From NCBI GenBank assembly GCA_905235755.1, contig CAJONA010000011.1, positions 5,251 through 25,018 of the forward strand: a DNA stretch of 19,768 nucleotides. The letters are read 5' to 3'. The stretch is from an uncultured Clostridia bacterium (lineage in GTDB: Bacteria; Bacillota; Clostridia; Oscillospirales; CAG-272). Under the pieces are notes generated by a model. It was not told where the DNA came from and searched no databases. It saw only the letters and a list, made by a program, of their open reading frames with translations. The stretch's first letter is position 1. Each line of letters begins with the position of its first letter. Made by a program: the position numbers and the translations under genes. Shown piece by piece: positions 1 through 6,507 of this stretch.

Positions 1-857
1 GCCGGCTGATATATTACGTAAGCCGAATCATATAACCCGTCCATTTCGAATTTCGGACGAATATATGTCGGATTATATTCGCATTTGCCGATGTATCTTG
101 CGCCGAGATCGAGCGCGAATCCGCTTTCGTCGGTTTTCAGCCCGGCCTTGCCCGTCGCAAGTATCTTGCCGCCGTTGTCGGCAAATTCTTTCAGCTTTTC
201 GGCATATTCGTCGTCGATCAAGCTGTCGTCGGTCAAAATGACGAGTTTGTATTTTTCGAGCGTGTCCTCTGTGTCGACAAAATCGAACAGATACTTTCCT
301 TCGAGCAGTATTCTCGAAGCGCCCGTGCTTCCTACCCAAGCCCTCTTGCCGAGAGGCTGTTTTCCGGGATGAAGGCGCGTATATACCGCTTCCTGAGAAA
401 GCACCGCTATGTCTGCGACGCTCTCGACGCCGTCAAGCCACGGTTCTTTTTTCTCCATGTCGGCGTACGCCTGACCTATCAGCTTGTACGTCGCCATATC
501 CATCTTTCCGTTCGGGTGGCACTGGTCGCCGACGGACATTTTAGCGCCGTTCGCCATATTTATCGCCGCTTCGTAGAGAAGCGCGTTCGGATGCTTGAAT
601 CCGCCGAACTCGCCCCAGGAAAGGTGGAATTTGCCCGTCATACCGACGTATTCCATTCCAAGCGTCCTCGCGTATGCCGCCGACATCGGGAAGTGATCGT
701 ATCCCCAGCCGCCTGTCGGCAGACTTTCAAGTTCGAGATGCGAGTTCGTAAAGGCGAAGTCACGCCTGCCGCATTCGAGATGTCCGGCATTATGGAAGAT
801 AGGCAACCCCGGTTTGTATTTATCTACCGCTTCACGCATACGGCGAGCATATTTTTT
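1..857 (-). CDS. Putative glycoside hydrolase, C-terminal segment (out of frame with its N-terminus, cut by window edge)
   Basis: Reading the minus strand from the A run at 857-852 to base 1 gives about 283 codons with no stop. They continue the protein that starts at 1423, but in the -1 frame. The first part (YARRMREAVDKY, then GLPIFHNAGH and GGWGYDHFP) looks like the rest of a TIM-barrel hydrolase. The later part (ADIAVLSQEAVY, LVILTDDSLIDDEYAEKL, FADNGGKILATGKAGL) resembles the Rossmann-like trimerisation domain seen after GH42-type beta-galactosidase barrels. It has no start codon or ribosome-binding site of its own, so it is a displaced part of one gene and not a separate one. The substrate cannot be told. 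The true C-terminus lies beyond base 1. Confidence 0.7.
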
Positions 858-1423
858 ATATACTTGTTTCTGTATGCCGCGTCATCATCATAAGGATCTT
901 CTCCGCGCTCGCGCATTGAGCGAACGCAATACTGACAGCGGCACGGAAAAGCGCCTACTATATCGAGGAATATCTCGTCGGCGTCGTAATTTTGCACAAC
1001 TTCCTCGACCTGTAAAGCGAGGTATTCGAGATACGGCGTATTCATACATAACCGATGATATCCCGGCTCCGCAAAGCTGCGTGCCCATTCGGTGCTTTCG
1101 TCCGGATTTCGATATACCCACTCCGGATGGCGCCGCGCCATTTTTTCGTCAAGTCCCGCAGATAGATATACCGGCGTTCTCACGCCTATTTCGTGAGCCG
1201 CCTCTATCTGCGCGCCCAAAAGATCAAACGAAAGATTAGGGTGCATTTCATTCGCTTTCGAAGGATGATAAGCCCATCCGTGATGACACTTTGAAAACAG
1301 CGTTATCGAGTTGACATGACCGCGTTTCAGCGCGCGCTGAAAATTCTCCGCTGAAAACTCCGATCCGATATCGGGTATTTTTTCGCTTGTGTGAAAGTCA
1401 AGATGAACCTGTCTGAAATTCAT
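824..1423 (-). CDS. Putative glycoside hydrolase, N-terminal segment (frameshifted)
   Basis: This open frame of 199 codons encodes the first part of a family of uncharacterised TIM-barrel hydrolases (the GHL6 / alpha-amylase-like type, often labelled beta-galactosidase trimerisation-domain proteins). Features are VHLDFHTS near the N-terminus, HHGWAYHPS around residues 47-55, and EIFLDIVGAF around 150-159, where Asp154 is in the position expected of a catalytic acid; that role is inference. No signal peptide is seen, so the enzyme is probably cytoplasmic. The ATG at 1423 has a good Shine-Dalgarno (AAGGAGA, 1430-1436) that overlaps the infB stop codon, so it is probably co-transcribed and translationally coupled with infB. 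After residue 190 the frame runs into unrelated residues and stops at 824, while the homologous reading continues in the -1 frame. Membership in a named GH family is uncertain. Confidence 0.75.
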   Translation of the reverse strand: MNFRQVHLDFHTSEKIPDIGSEFSAENFQRALKRGHVNSITLFSKCHHGWAYHPSKANEMHPNLSFDLLGAQIEAAHEIGVRTPVYLSAGLDEKMARRHPEWVYRNPDESTEWARSFAEPGYHRLCMNTPYLEYLALQVEEVVQNYDADEIFLDIVGAFPCRCQYCVRSMRERGEDPYDDDAAYRNKYIKNMLAVCVKR

Positions 1424-1433
1424 ATTATTCTCC

Positions 1434-4049
1434 TTATCTTTCTATCTGTTCCATTATGAACGCTTCGAGCATATCGCCGACTTTGATGTCGTTGAATTTA
1501 TCGAGTCCGACGCCGCATTCATATCCCGATGCGACCTCTTTGACGTCGTCTTTGAAGCGGCGGAGCGATGAGATCGCGTCCTCGAATATCACGATGCCGT
1601 CGCGGACGATGCGTATCTTCGATTTATTCGTTACCTTGCCGTCCTGAACGTAAGAGCCCGCGATAGTTCCGACGTTCGGAACGTGGATCGTCTGTCTTAC
1701 TTCCGCGTGTCCGAGAATGACCTCGCGGTAAACGGGTTTAAGCATACCCTTGATCGCGGCTTCGATCTCCTCGATGCACTCGTAGATTATGCGGTAAGTT
1801 CTGACGTCTACGCCCTGTATTTCAGCGGAATCCATCGCCGTTTTGTCCGGGCGAACGTTAAATCCGACGATAATAGCGTTCGACGCTGCGGCGAACTGAA
1901 CGTCGCCCTCCGTTATTCCGCCGACGGCGGAATGAATGACATTGACGTGTACTTCGTCGTTTGAAAGCTTCAAAAGCGACGCTTTGACAGCTTCGGCAGA
2001 GCCTTTTACGTCTGCTTTTACGATAATATTGAGGTTCTTCACGCCCTCTTTCATCTGCGTGTAGAAGTCTTCGAGATTTATTCTCGTGTTCGCGCTGAGC
2101 GTGTCTTCCTTTTCCTTTGCGCGACGGTTTTCGGCGAGTTCACGCGCCATTTTTTCGTTTTCAACGGCGTTGAATTCGTCTCCCGCCATCGGGACTTCGT
2201 CAAGTCCCGCTATTTCAACGGGCACAGACGGACCTGCCGCCTTTAATTGTTTGCCGCGCTCGTCAGTCATCGCGCGCACGCGCCCGACTGCCGTTCCTGC
2301 TATAACTATGTCGCCCGCGTGGAGCGTGCCGTTCTGAACGAGTATGGTCGCTACAGGACCGCGCCCCTTGTCGAGTTTCGCCTCTATTACGACGCCCTTT
2401 GCGCGGCGGTTCGGATTTGCTTTGAGCTCCGCGACCTCGGCAACGAGAAGTATATTTTCAAGAAGATCGGGTATTCCCTTTTTGGTGAGAGCCGAAACGG
2501 GAACGCATATCGTCTTGCCGCCCCAGTCCTCCGGGAGCAAGTCATACTGCGTGAGCTCCTGTTTGACAACGTCGGCGTTCGCGCCCGGCTTATCCATTTT
2601 GTTGATCGCTACGATTATCTCGACGCCTGCGGCTTTCGCGTGGTTTATCGCCTCCACCGTCTGCGGCATGATGCCGTCGTCCGCGGCGACGACGAGAATC
2701 GCTATATCCGTCGCCATAGCTCCGCGCGCACGCATAGCCGTGAACGCTTCGTGCCCCGGAGTGTCGAGAAACGTAATATATTTTCCGTCGATATTCACCC
2801 TGTAAGCACCGATGCTCTGTGTGATACCGCCGGCTTCACCCGCCGTAACGTGAGTGTTGCGTATAGCGTCGAGCAGCGACGTTTTGCCGTGGTCGACGTG
2901 TCCCATAACGCACACGACGGGACTGCGCTCAACGAGAGTCTCGGGAGCGTCGACGGAGTCGTCGAAGAGGCGCTCCTCTATCGAAACGTGTACCTCTTTA
3001 TTGACTATCGCGCCGAGCTCGTCGGCAACAAGATACGCCGTGTCGTAGTCGATCGACTGATTTACCGTCGCCATGACGCCCATAGCCATCAGGCGTTTCA
3101 CGACCTCGGCCGCCGTAACTTTGAGGCGCTGAGCAAGTTCACCGACTGTTATCTCGTCGGGAATGGAAACCGTGAGCTGCTGCTTTTTCGGCGGCGTCTG
3201 GTCTTTTCTATTCTTGTCGTTCTTTGAGGGCTGGTCTTTTTTGCCCGCAAAGCCCTTTGTATTCTGTTGTTTTTTGAATTTCTGTCTGTCTGGCGCGTTT
3301 TGACGGCGCGACGATTCCGACGCAAATTTTTCAAGGCGCTCGTCGTATTTCGAAAGGTCGACGCTCGAAGTGCGCGTGTCTACGACACGCGTCTTCTTGA
3401 CTGCCGTGACTGTTTCTCCGCCGCCCATCTTTATGATCGGCTTTTGACGGTCGTCCTTCTTCTCCTCCTCGCGGCGCGGCTTTTGCGCCTGCTTTGTCTG
3501 AGCGCCGCCGAAGTTCGGATTTGCAAAGCGGTCGGGAGTTTTGGACGAGCCGCGCTCCGCCTGCGGCTGCGATGGCATCTTTACAGTCGGCTTTTTCTGC
3601 TCGGGCTTTTTCTGCTCGGATTTCTTCTGTTCCGGATTCTTTTGCTCCGGATTCTTTTGTTCCGGATTCTTCTGTTCCGGATTTTTTTGCTCCGCCGTCG
3701 GCGCGTCGGATTTGCTGTTTTCGGAATCTTTCAAAGCAGCCGCGTCAGTCGGCGTCTCTTCTTTTTTCTCCGCATCTGCAATTTTTTGCTCTTCCTCCGG
3801 CTTCGCCTTTTCGGCAAGCGGAGCCTTGTGCTTTATGTCCGCCTTCCCGGAAAGATAATCGCCCATGTTGCTTATTTGATTGGCAAATGTAAGTTTGTCG
3901 AGCAAAACGGAAAATTCATCCGGTGTGAGCGTCCCCGTTGTCGTTTTTGTTCCCAGTCCGCACGACGATATAAAATCCGTCAGTTCCTTTCCCTTCATTT
4001 CAAGGTCTTTAGCAAGTACATTTATGCGAATTTTTGTGTTTGCAATCAT
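1434..4049 (-). CDS. infB: Translation initiation factor IF-2
   Basis: IF-2 is the GTPase that brings fMet-tRNA to the 30S subunit and promotes subunit joining. The start is taken as the ATG at 4049 (871 residues), because a Shine-Dalgarno (AAAGGACGG) sits 9 bases before it and the protein then begins with the usual IF2_N domain (KIRINVLAKDL). An upstream TTG at 4070 has no such site. The order is IF2_N 1 (about 1-50), a long Lys/Glu/Gln/Pro-rich linker with seven pentapeptide repeats, IF2_N 2 (SIPDEITVGELAQ, about 295-350), then the G domain with GHVDHGKT (about 381-388), DTPGHEAF and NKMDKP, and domains II to IV. The length fits clostridial IF-2. It lies two bases from ylxQ if the TTG were used, or 21 bases with the chosen start, and is the last core gene of the operon. 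Confidence 0.97.
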   Translation of the reverse strand: MIANTKIRINVLAKDLEMKGKELTDFISSCGLGTKTTTGTLTPDEFSVLLDKLTFANQISNMGDYLSGKADIKHKAPLAEKAKPEEEQKIADAEKKEETPTDAAALKDSENSKSDAPTAEQKNPEQKNPEQKNPEQKNPEQKKSEQKKPEQKKPTVKMPSQPQAERGSSKTPDRFANPNFGGAQTKQAQKPRREEEKKDDRQKPIIKMGGGETVTAVKKTRVVDTRTSSVDLSKYDERLEKFASESSRRQNAPDRQKFKKQQNTKGFAGKKDQPSKNDKNRKDQTPPKKQQLTVSIPDEITVGELAQRLKVTAAEVVKRLMAMGVMATVNQSIDYDTAYLVADELGAIVNKEVHVSIEERLFDDSVDAPETLVERSPVVCVMGHVDHGKTSLLDAIRNTHVTAGEAGGITQSIGAYRVNIDGKYITFLDTPGHEAFTAMRARGAMATDIAILVVAADDGIMPQTVEAINHAKAAGVEIIVAINKMDKPGANADVVKQELTQYDLLPEDWGGKTICVPVSALTKKGIPDLLENILLVAEVAELKANPNRRAKGVVIEAKLDKGRGPVATILVQNGTLHAGDIVIAGTAVGRVRAMTDERGKQLKAAGPSVPVEIAGLDEVPMAGDEFNAVENEKMARELAENRRAKEKEDTLSANTRINLEDFYTQMKEGVKNLNIIVKADVKGSAEAVKASLLKLSNDEVHVNVIHSAVGGITEGDVQFAAASNAIIVGFNVRPDKTAMDSAEIQGVDVRTYRIIYECIEEIEAAIKGMLKPVYREVILGHAEVRQTIHVPNVGTIAGSYVQDGKVTNKSKIRIVRDGIVIFEDAISSLRRFKDDVKEVASGYECGVGLDKFNDIKVGDMLEAFIMEQIER
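3591..3695 (-). repeat. Seven 15-bp tandem repeats within infB
   Basis: Seven consecutive 15-base units (starting at 3591, 3606, 3621, 3636, 3651, 3666 and 3681 on the plus strand, variants of ATTCTTTTGTTCCGG) encode on the minus strand the pentapeptide EQK(N/K)(P/S) seven times. They lie in the flexible linker between the two IF2_N domains. The units nearest infB's 3' side use KK and the others NP, which suggests recent expansion by slippage. The period is a multiple of three, so copy-number changes keep the frame. Confidence 0.9.
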
Positions 4050-4070
4050 TACGTTACCGTCCTTTCGCAA

Positions 4071-4394
4071 TTAATTCGTTTGATATTCGGCACAGATAAG
4101 CTTCACGAAATTCTCGTCCGTTATGCCGATGCACGCGACCGATGATTTTCCGATCGACGCACCCAGCGTTTCCGTACTTACACCGTTCAAAGTTTCTGTT
4201 TTTGTATTATAATATGAAGCGCAATTAAGAATGCGTTTTTTTGAATTTTCGGATGCGTCCTCGGCAATCAGCGTGAGAACGACTTTTTTATCCCGCATCG
4301 AGTCGCACACGGCATCGGTGCCGAAAACGATCTTTCCCGCTTTTTTGCCCAGTCCGATACGCAAAAGCAGAGATCTTATCTTATTTTCATCCAT
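4071..4394 (-). CDS. ylxQ: Ribosomal L7Ae/L30e-like RNA-binding protein YlxQ
   Basis: A 107-residue protein of the L7Ae/L30e/S12e family, commonly found between ylxR and infB in Firmicutes. The N-terminus (LLLRIGLGKKAGKIVFGTDAV) and the later segment KVVLTLIAEDAS are the family's RNA-contacting helix and central strand. Relatives bind kink-turn RNA, and this one is presumed to associate with RNA or ribosomes, though its exact role is not established. Its first codons overlap the last eight bases of ylxR, a sign of translational coupling. The stop at 4071 is followed directly by the infB leader. The C-terminal half is typical in length but diverged. Confidence 0.9.
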   Translation of the reverse strand: MDENKIRSLLLRIGLGKKAGKIVFGTDAVCDSMRDKKVVLTLIAEDASENSKKRILNCASYYNTKTETLNGVSTETLGASIGKSSVACIGITDENFVKLICAEYQTN

Positions 4395-4659
4395 TTATAT
4401 TTTCTATCTCTTTTTCAAGTTTTATAAATATTTCATCGGGAATACTGCATTCGAGGTTTGCTTCAAGACGCTTGTGCGCCTTTTTCAGGCAGATCTTCGA
4501 CGGGCAAATGTATGCGCCTCTGCCCGCTTTTTTGCCGGTCGTGTCGACCTCGACGCCGCTTCCGTCAGAAAGCCGCACTATGCGTATCAGTTCCTTTTTC
4601 GGTTTTGTCTCCGAGCAACCGACACATCTACGCTGCGGTATTTTCTTTTTGTTTACCAT
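4387..4659 (-). CDS. ylxR: YlxR (RnpM) family RNA-binding protein
   Basis: A 90-residue basic protein with the YlxR signature: RRCVGC near residues 10-15 (Cys12, Cys15), the helix-strand KKELIRIVR, and GRGAYIC at 46-52. In Bacillus subtilis the homologue, RnpM, binds the RNase P RNA and modulates its activity. That function is carried over by homology, not seen in the sequence. The gene starts one base after the nusA stop and overlaps ylxQ by eight bases, the usual nusA-ylxR-ylxQ-infB arrangement. Confidence 0.93.
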   Translation of the reverse strand: MVNKKKIPQRRCVGCSETKPKKELIRIVRLSDGSGVEVDTTGKKAGRGAYICPSKICLKKAHKRLEANLECSIPDEIFIKLEKEIENING

Positions 4660-4660
4660 A

Positions 4661-5686
4661 TCACACCGACTTTATATCGATCTTATATCCGGTGAGGCGC
4701 GCCGCAAGCCTTGCGTTCTGTCCCTCTCTGCCGATGGCAAGGGAGAGCTGATCGGGAGAAACGATGACGCGACACATTCTTTCACCCTCAACGACGACGC
4801 TTTCGACGGTCGCGGGTTTGAGCGCCGCCGCAACGTATTCCTCGGGAACATCGCTGTACGGAACCACGTCTATCTTCTCGCCGCCAAGTTCATCGACGAT
4901 GTTTTGTATACGGCTGCGTCTCGCGCCGATACAAGCGCCGACAGGATCGACGTTCTCATCTCTCGACTCAACTGCTATCTTCGTTCTCGAACCTGCCTCG
5001 CGCGAAATTCCGCGTATGACGACGGTGCCGTCCTGAATTTCCGGAACTTCGAGTTCAAACAAGCGCTTTACAAGCCCGAAATGCGAGCGAGACAGCGTCA
5101 CGACGGGGCCGTGCACTTCGCTGTTGACCTCCATAACGAATACCTTTATGTGATCGCCAACCTCATATTCCTCACCCGGTATCTGCTCGTTTTTAAGCAG
5201 CACCGCTTCGCTCGTGCCTGTGTCCACGATGGCGTTGCCGGTGATCGGATCTATACTGACGACACGCGCGGTGATGACTTCTTCCTTCTTTGTCTCATAT
5301 TCCTGTATCATCATCGAGCGTTCAGCTTCTCTGATGCCCTGAATTATGACCTGCTTCGCCGTTTGGGCGCTGATGCGGCCGAAATTCTTAGTCTTCATTT
5401 CGATTTCGCAGACGTCGCCGAGCTTATACTTGCGGCTTATCTTTTTCGCGTCCTCGACGCTTATCTCGGTATATTCGTCCGTGACTTCCTCGACAACATT
5501 CAGCTGCTTGAACATTTTTATATCTTTTTTCTCGGGATCGATAGCGACGCGAACATTCGTATTGCCGGCGCTGTCCTTTTTGAATGCGCTTATAAGAGCC
5601 GCTTCTACCTTTTCAAGCATATATTCTTTCGATATTCCTCTTTCCTTTTCAAGCAGATCGAGCGCGTTAAAAAATTCGGTATTCAT
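4661..5686 (-). CDS. nusA: Transcription termination/antitermination factor NusA
   Basis: NusA binds RNA polymerase and nascent RNA, and affects pausing, intrinsic termination and rRNA antitermination. The 341 residues are typical for Firmicutes, which lack the extra C-terminal repeats of proteobacteria. Visible parts are the N-terminal polymerase-binding domain (MNTEFFNALDLLEKERGI to about 125), an S1 domain (about 133-200, with EVGDHIKVFVMEV), and two KH domains, the first with DPVGACIGARRSRIQ and the second ending in LAIGREGQNARLAARLTGY. The start at 5686 is preceded by AGAAAGG. It is 21 bases after rimP and one base before ylxR. Confidence 0.97.
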   Translation of the reverse strand: MNTEFFNALDLLEKERGISKEYMLEKVEAALISAFKKDSAGNTNVRVAIDPEKKDIKMFKQLNVVEEVTDEYTEISVEDAKKISRKYKLGDVCEIEMKTKNFGRISAQTAKQVIIQGIREAERSMMIQEYETKKEEVITARVVSIDPITGNAIVDTGTSEAVLLKNEQIPGEEYEVGDHIKVFVMEVNSEVHGPVVTLSRSHFGLVKRLFELEVPEIQDGTVVIRGISREAGSRTKIAVESRDENVDPVGACIGARRSRIQNIVDELGGEKIDVVPYSDVPEEYVAAALKPATVESVVVEGERMCRVIVSPDQLSLAIGREGQNARLAARLTGYKIDIKSV

Positions 5687-5707
5687 TTTCTAAAACCTTT
5701 CTGTTTA

Positions 5708-6175
5708 TTAGTTATATTGATCAAAATCGCAAATTGTTTTCGCTTTTGAAATTTTTTCGCGAGGGATCGTGATCTCGCCGTCCGGCGTATCGAGCGTTAC
5801 GCCGCCCTCATCGGCCGCTTTGAGCGTGCCGACGTACGATTTTTTGCCGTTTTCGTCCGGCGAAAACAGACGCACCTCTACGCGTTCGCCGATGACCTTC
5901 TCAAAGTGCGCCGCGCGTTTCAGCGTCCGTTCGACGCCGGGAGACGACACTTCAAGGTGATCCCATTCGTATTCTTCGAGCAGTCCCATTATCGCGCGAT
6001 GGACGCGCTCGCAATCGTTGATATTTATGCCCTCATCGTTATCAATAGTGACGCGCAAATACTGTTCCGCGCCCTCGCGGACATATTCGACGTCCCACAA
6101 GGTATATCCGAGTTCGTTCACGGTCGGCGTTATCGCACGCTCGGCCATTGCCGCGACGCCTGTGTTTTTTGCCAT
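5708..6175 (-). CDS. rimP: Ribosome maturation factor RimP
   Basis: RimP assists 30S subunit maturation. The ATG at 6175 gives 155 residues and has a strong Shine-Dalgarno (AAAGGAG, about 6182-6188) at normal spacing, so it is preferred over an in-frame ATG at 6214 that would begin inside the leader hairpin. The sequence shows the RimP N-terminal domain (ELGYTLWDVEYVREGAEQYL, then DNDEGININDCERVHR) and the signature LEVSSPGVERTLKRAAHF, followed by a C-terminal SH3-like domain. It is the first gene of the nusA-infB operon, read from the promoter at 6250-6278. Confidence 0.95.
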   Translation of the reverse strand: MAKNTGVAAMAERAITPTVNELGYTLWDVEYVREGAEQYLRVTIDNDEGININDCERVHRAIMGLLEEYEWDHLEVSSPGVERTLKRAAHFEKVIGERVEVRLFSPDENGKKSYVGTLKAADEGGVTLDTPDGEITIPREKISKAKTICDFDQYN

Positions 6176-6200
6176 TTCGTCTCCTTTTCCATACAAACAA

Positions 6201-6227
6201 TTGAGAGTGGGCATCGCCCACTCTCAA
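6201..6227 (-). promoter_or_regulatory. Leader hairpin before rimP
   Basis: A perfect 12-base-pair inverted repeat (6201-6212 and 6216-6227) with a three-base loop lies between the predicted promoter and the rimP ribosome-binding site, leaving about 10 bases before the Shine-Dalgarno. In the mRNA it would be a very stable GC-rich stem. The downstream bases (AATTGTTTG) are only a weak U tract, so it could be an attenuator, a protein-binding site or a 5' stabilising stem. Which one cannot be decided from sequence. Confidence 0.6.
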
Positions 6228-6249
6228 AACTCAAATGATTTCTGTATAT

Positions 6250-6278
6250 ATAATATCAGAGAAATCCATAAATTGCAA
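6250..6278 (-). promoter_or_regulatory. Sigma-A-type promoter of the rimP-nusA-infB operon
   Basis: On the minus strand, TTGCAA (6273-6278) and TATTAT (6250-6255) are separated by exactly 17 bases. The -10 is preceded by TGA, giving an extended -10 (TGnTATTAT). Transcription should start near 6243, giving a leader of about 68 bases to the rimP ATG. Four of six -35 bases and five of six -10 bases match consensus. Confidence 0.7.
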
Positions 6279-6332
6279 TAGTTTTTTGAATTTTTTTTAA
6301 TTTTTGCAAAAAATTATCACCGTTTTCGTCCT

Positions 6333-6363
6333 TTGACATATCATAAGAGTAGTAAAATACTTC
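6333..6363 (+). promoter_or_regulatory. Candidate promoter of spoVM
   Basis: Plus-strand TTGACA (6333-6338) is followed 17 bases later by AATACT (6356-6361), a moderate sigma-A match. The same bases also read as a sporulation sigma-E-like site: ATAT within CATATC (6337-6342), 13 bases, then AATAC (6356-6360), compared with the B. subtilis consensus mATATT and CATACA. B. subtilis spoVM is sigma-E dependent, so the second reading is biologically attractive but its match is imperfect. Confidence 0.4.
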
Positions 6364-6377
6364 ATCGGGAGCATATT

Positions 6378-6473
6378 ATGAAAATAATTACCATAAAATC
6401 GCCGAAAATACTGCGCCCTTTCTTTCGCCTTTTCTTGAAAAAACGCTCAAAAAAGCCTTCTCCGAACGGATAA
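6378..6473 (+). CDS. spoVM: SpoVM-like sporulation peptide (stage V sporulation protein M)
   Basis: This 31-codon frame is the only plus-strand gene I support in the window. The peptide MKIITIKSPKILRPFFRLFL, followed by a basic tail, shares M-K-x-x-T-I-K-x-P-K-x-L with B. subtilis SpoVM and keeps Pro9, a residue known to matter for curvature sensing, plus Arg17 and Leu20. In B. subtilis this amphipathic helix marks the convex forespore membrane and anchors SpoIVA to build the spore coat. The ATG at 6378 has GGGAG seven bases upstream and a candidate promoter before that. Its stop codon falls in the loop of the terminator at 6449-6482. The tail is about five residues longer than in B. subtilis. 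The call rests on pattern match and context. It implies a sporulating host or ancestor. Confidence 0.78.
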   Translation: MKIITIKSPKILRPFFRLFLKKRSKKPSPNG

Positions 6474-6482
6474 GGCTTTTTT
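6449..6482. terminator. Bidirectional intrinsic terminator between spoVM and the symporter gene
   Basis: A perfect 11-base inverted repeat, AAAAAAGCCTT (6449-6459) and AAGGCTTTTTT (6472-6482), encloses a 12-base loop. Because the arms end in A6 and T6, it gives a stem with a U tract in both directions. It serves the minus-strand symporter (stop at 6508) and the plus-strand spoVM, whose last codons form the 5' arm. Confidence 0.9.
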
Positions 6483-6507
6483 ATGGCGGTTTTACAGTAT
6501 ATCGCTT

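Noticed and set aside
369..893. Plus-strand open frame of 174 codons opposite the hydrolase
   Set aside because: It is the antisense shadow of the hydrolase: low-complexity, Arg/His-rich, with no recognisable domain or ribosome-binding site.
2247..3227. Long plus-strand open frame opposite infB, and similar ones opposite nusA (4472-5749) and IF-2's linker (3267-4145)
   Set aside because: They mirror strongly coding minus-strand genes with a GC-rich codon bias, and their products match no family.
3591..3695. CRISPR or satellite array
   Set aside because: The repeats are direct 15-base tandem units with no spacers, and are in frame within infB.
1434..4070. Longer infB start at the TTG at 4070
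   Set aside because: The Shine-Dalgarno AAAGGACGG lies after the TTG and in front of the ATG at 4049, and the IF2_N domain begins there.
6176..6214. rimP start at the ATG at 6214
   Set aside because: It lies inside the leader hairpin and adds 13 non-conserved residues; the ATG at 6175 has a strong AAAGGAG.
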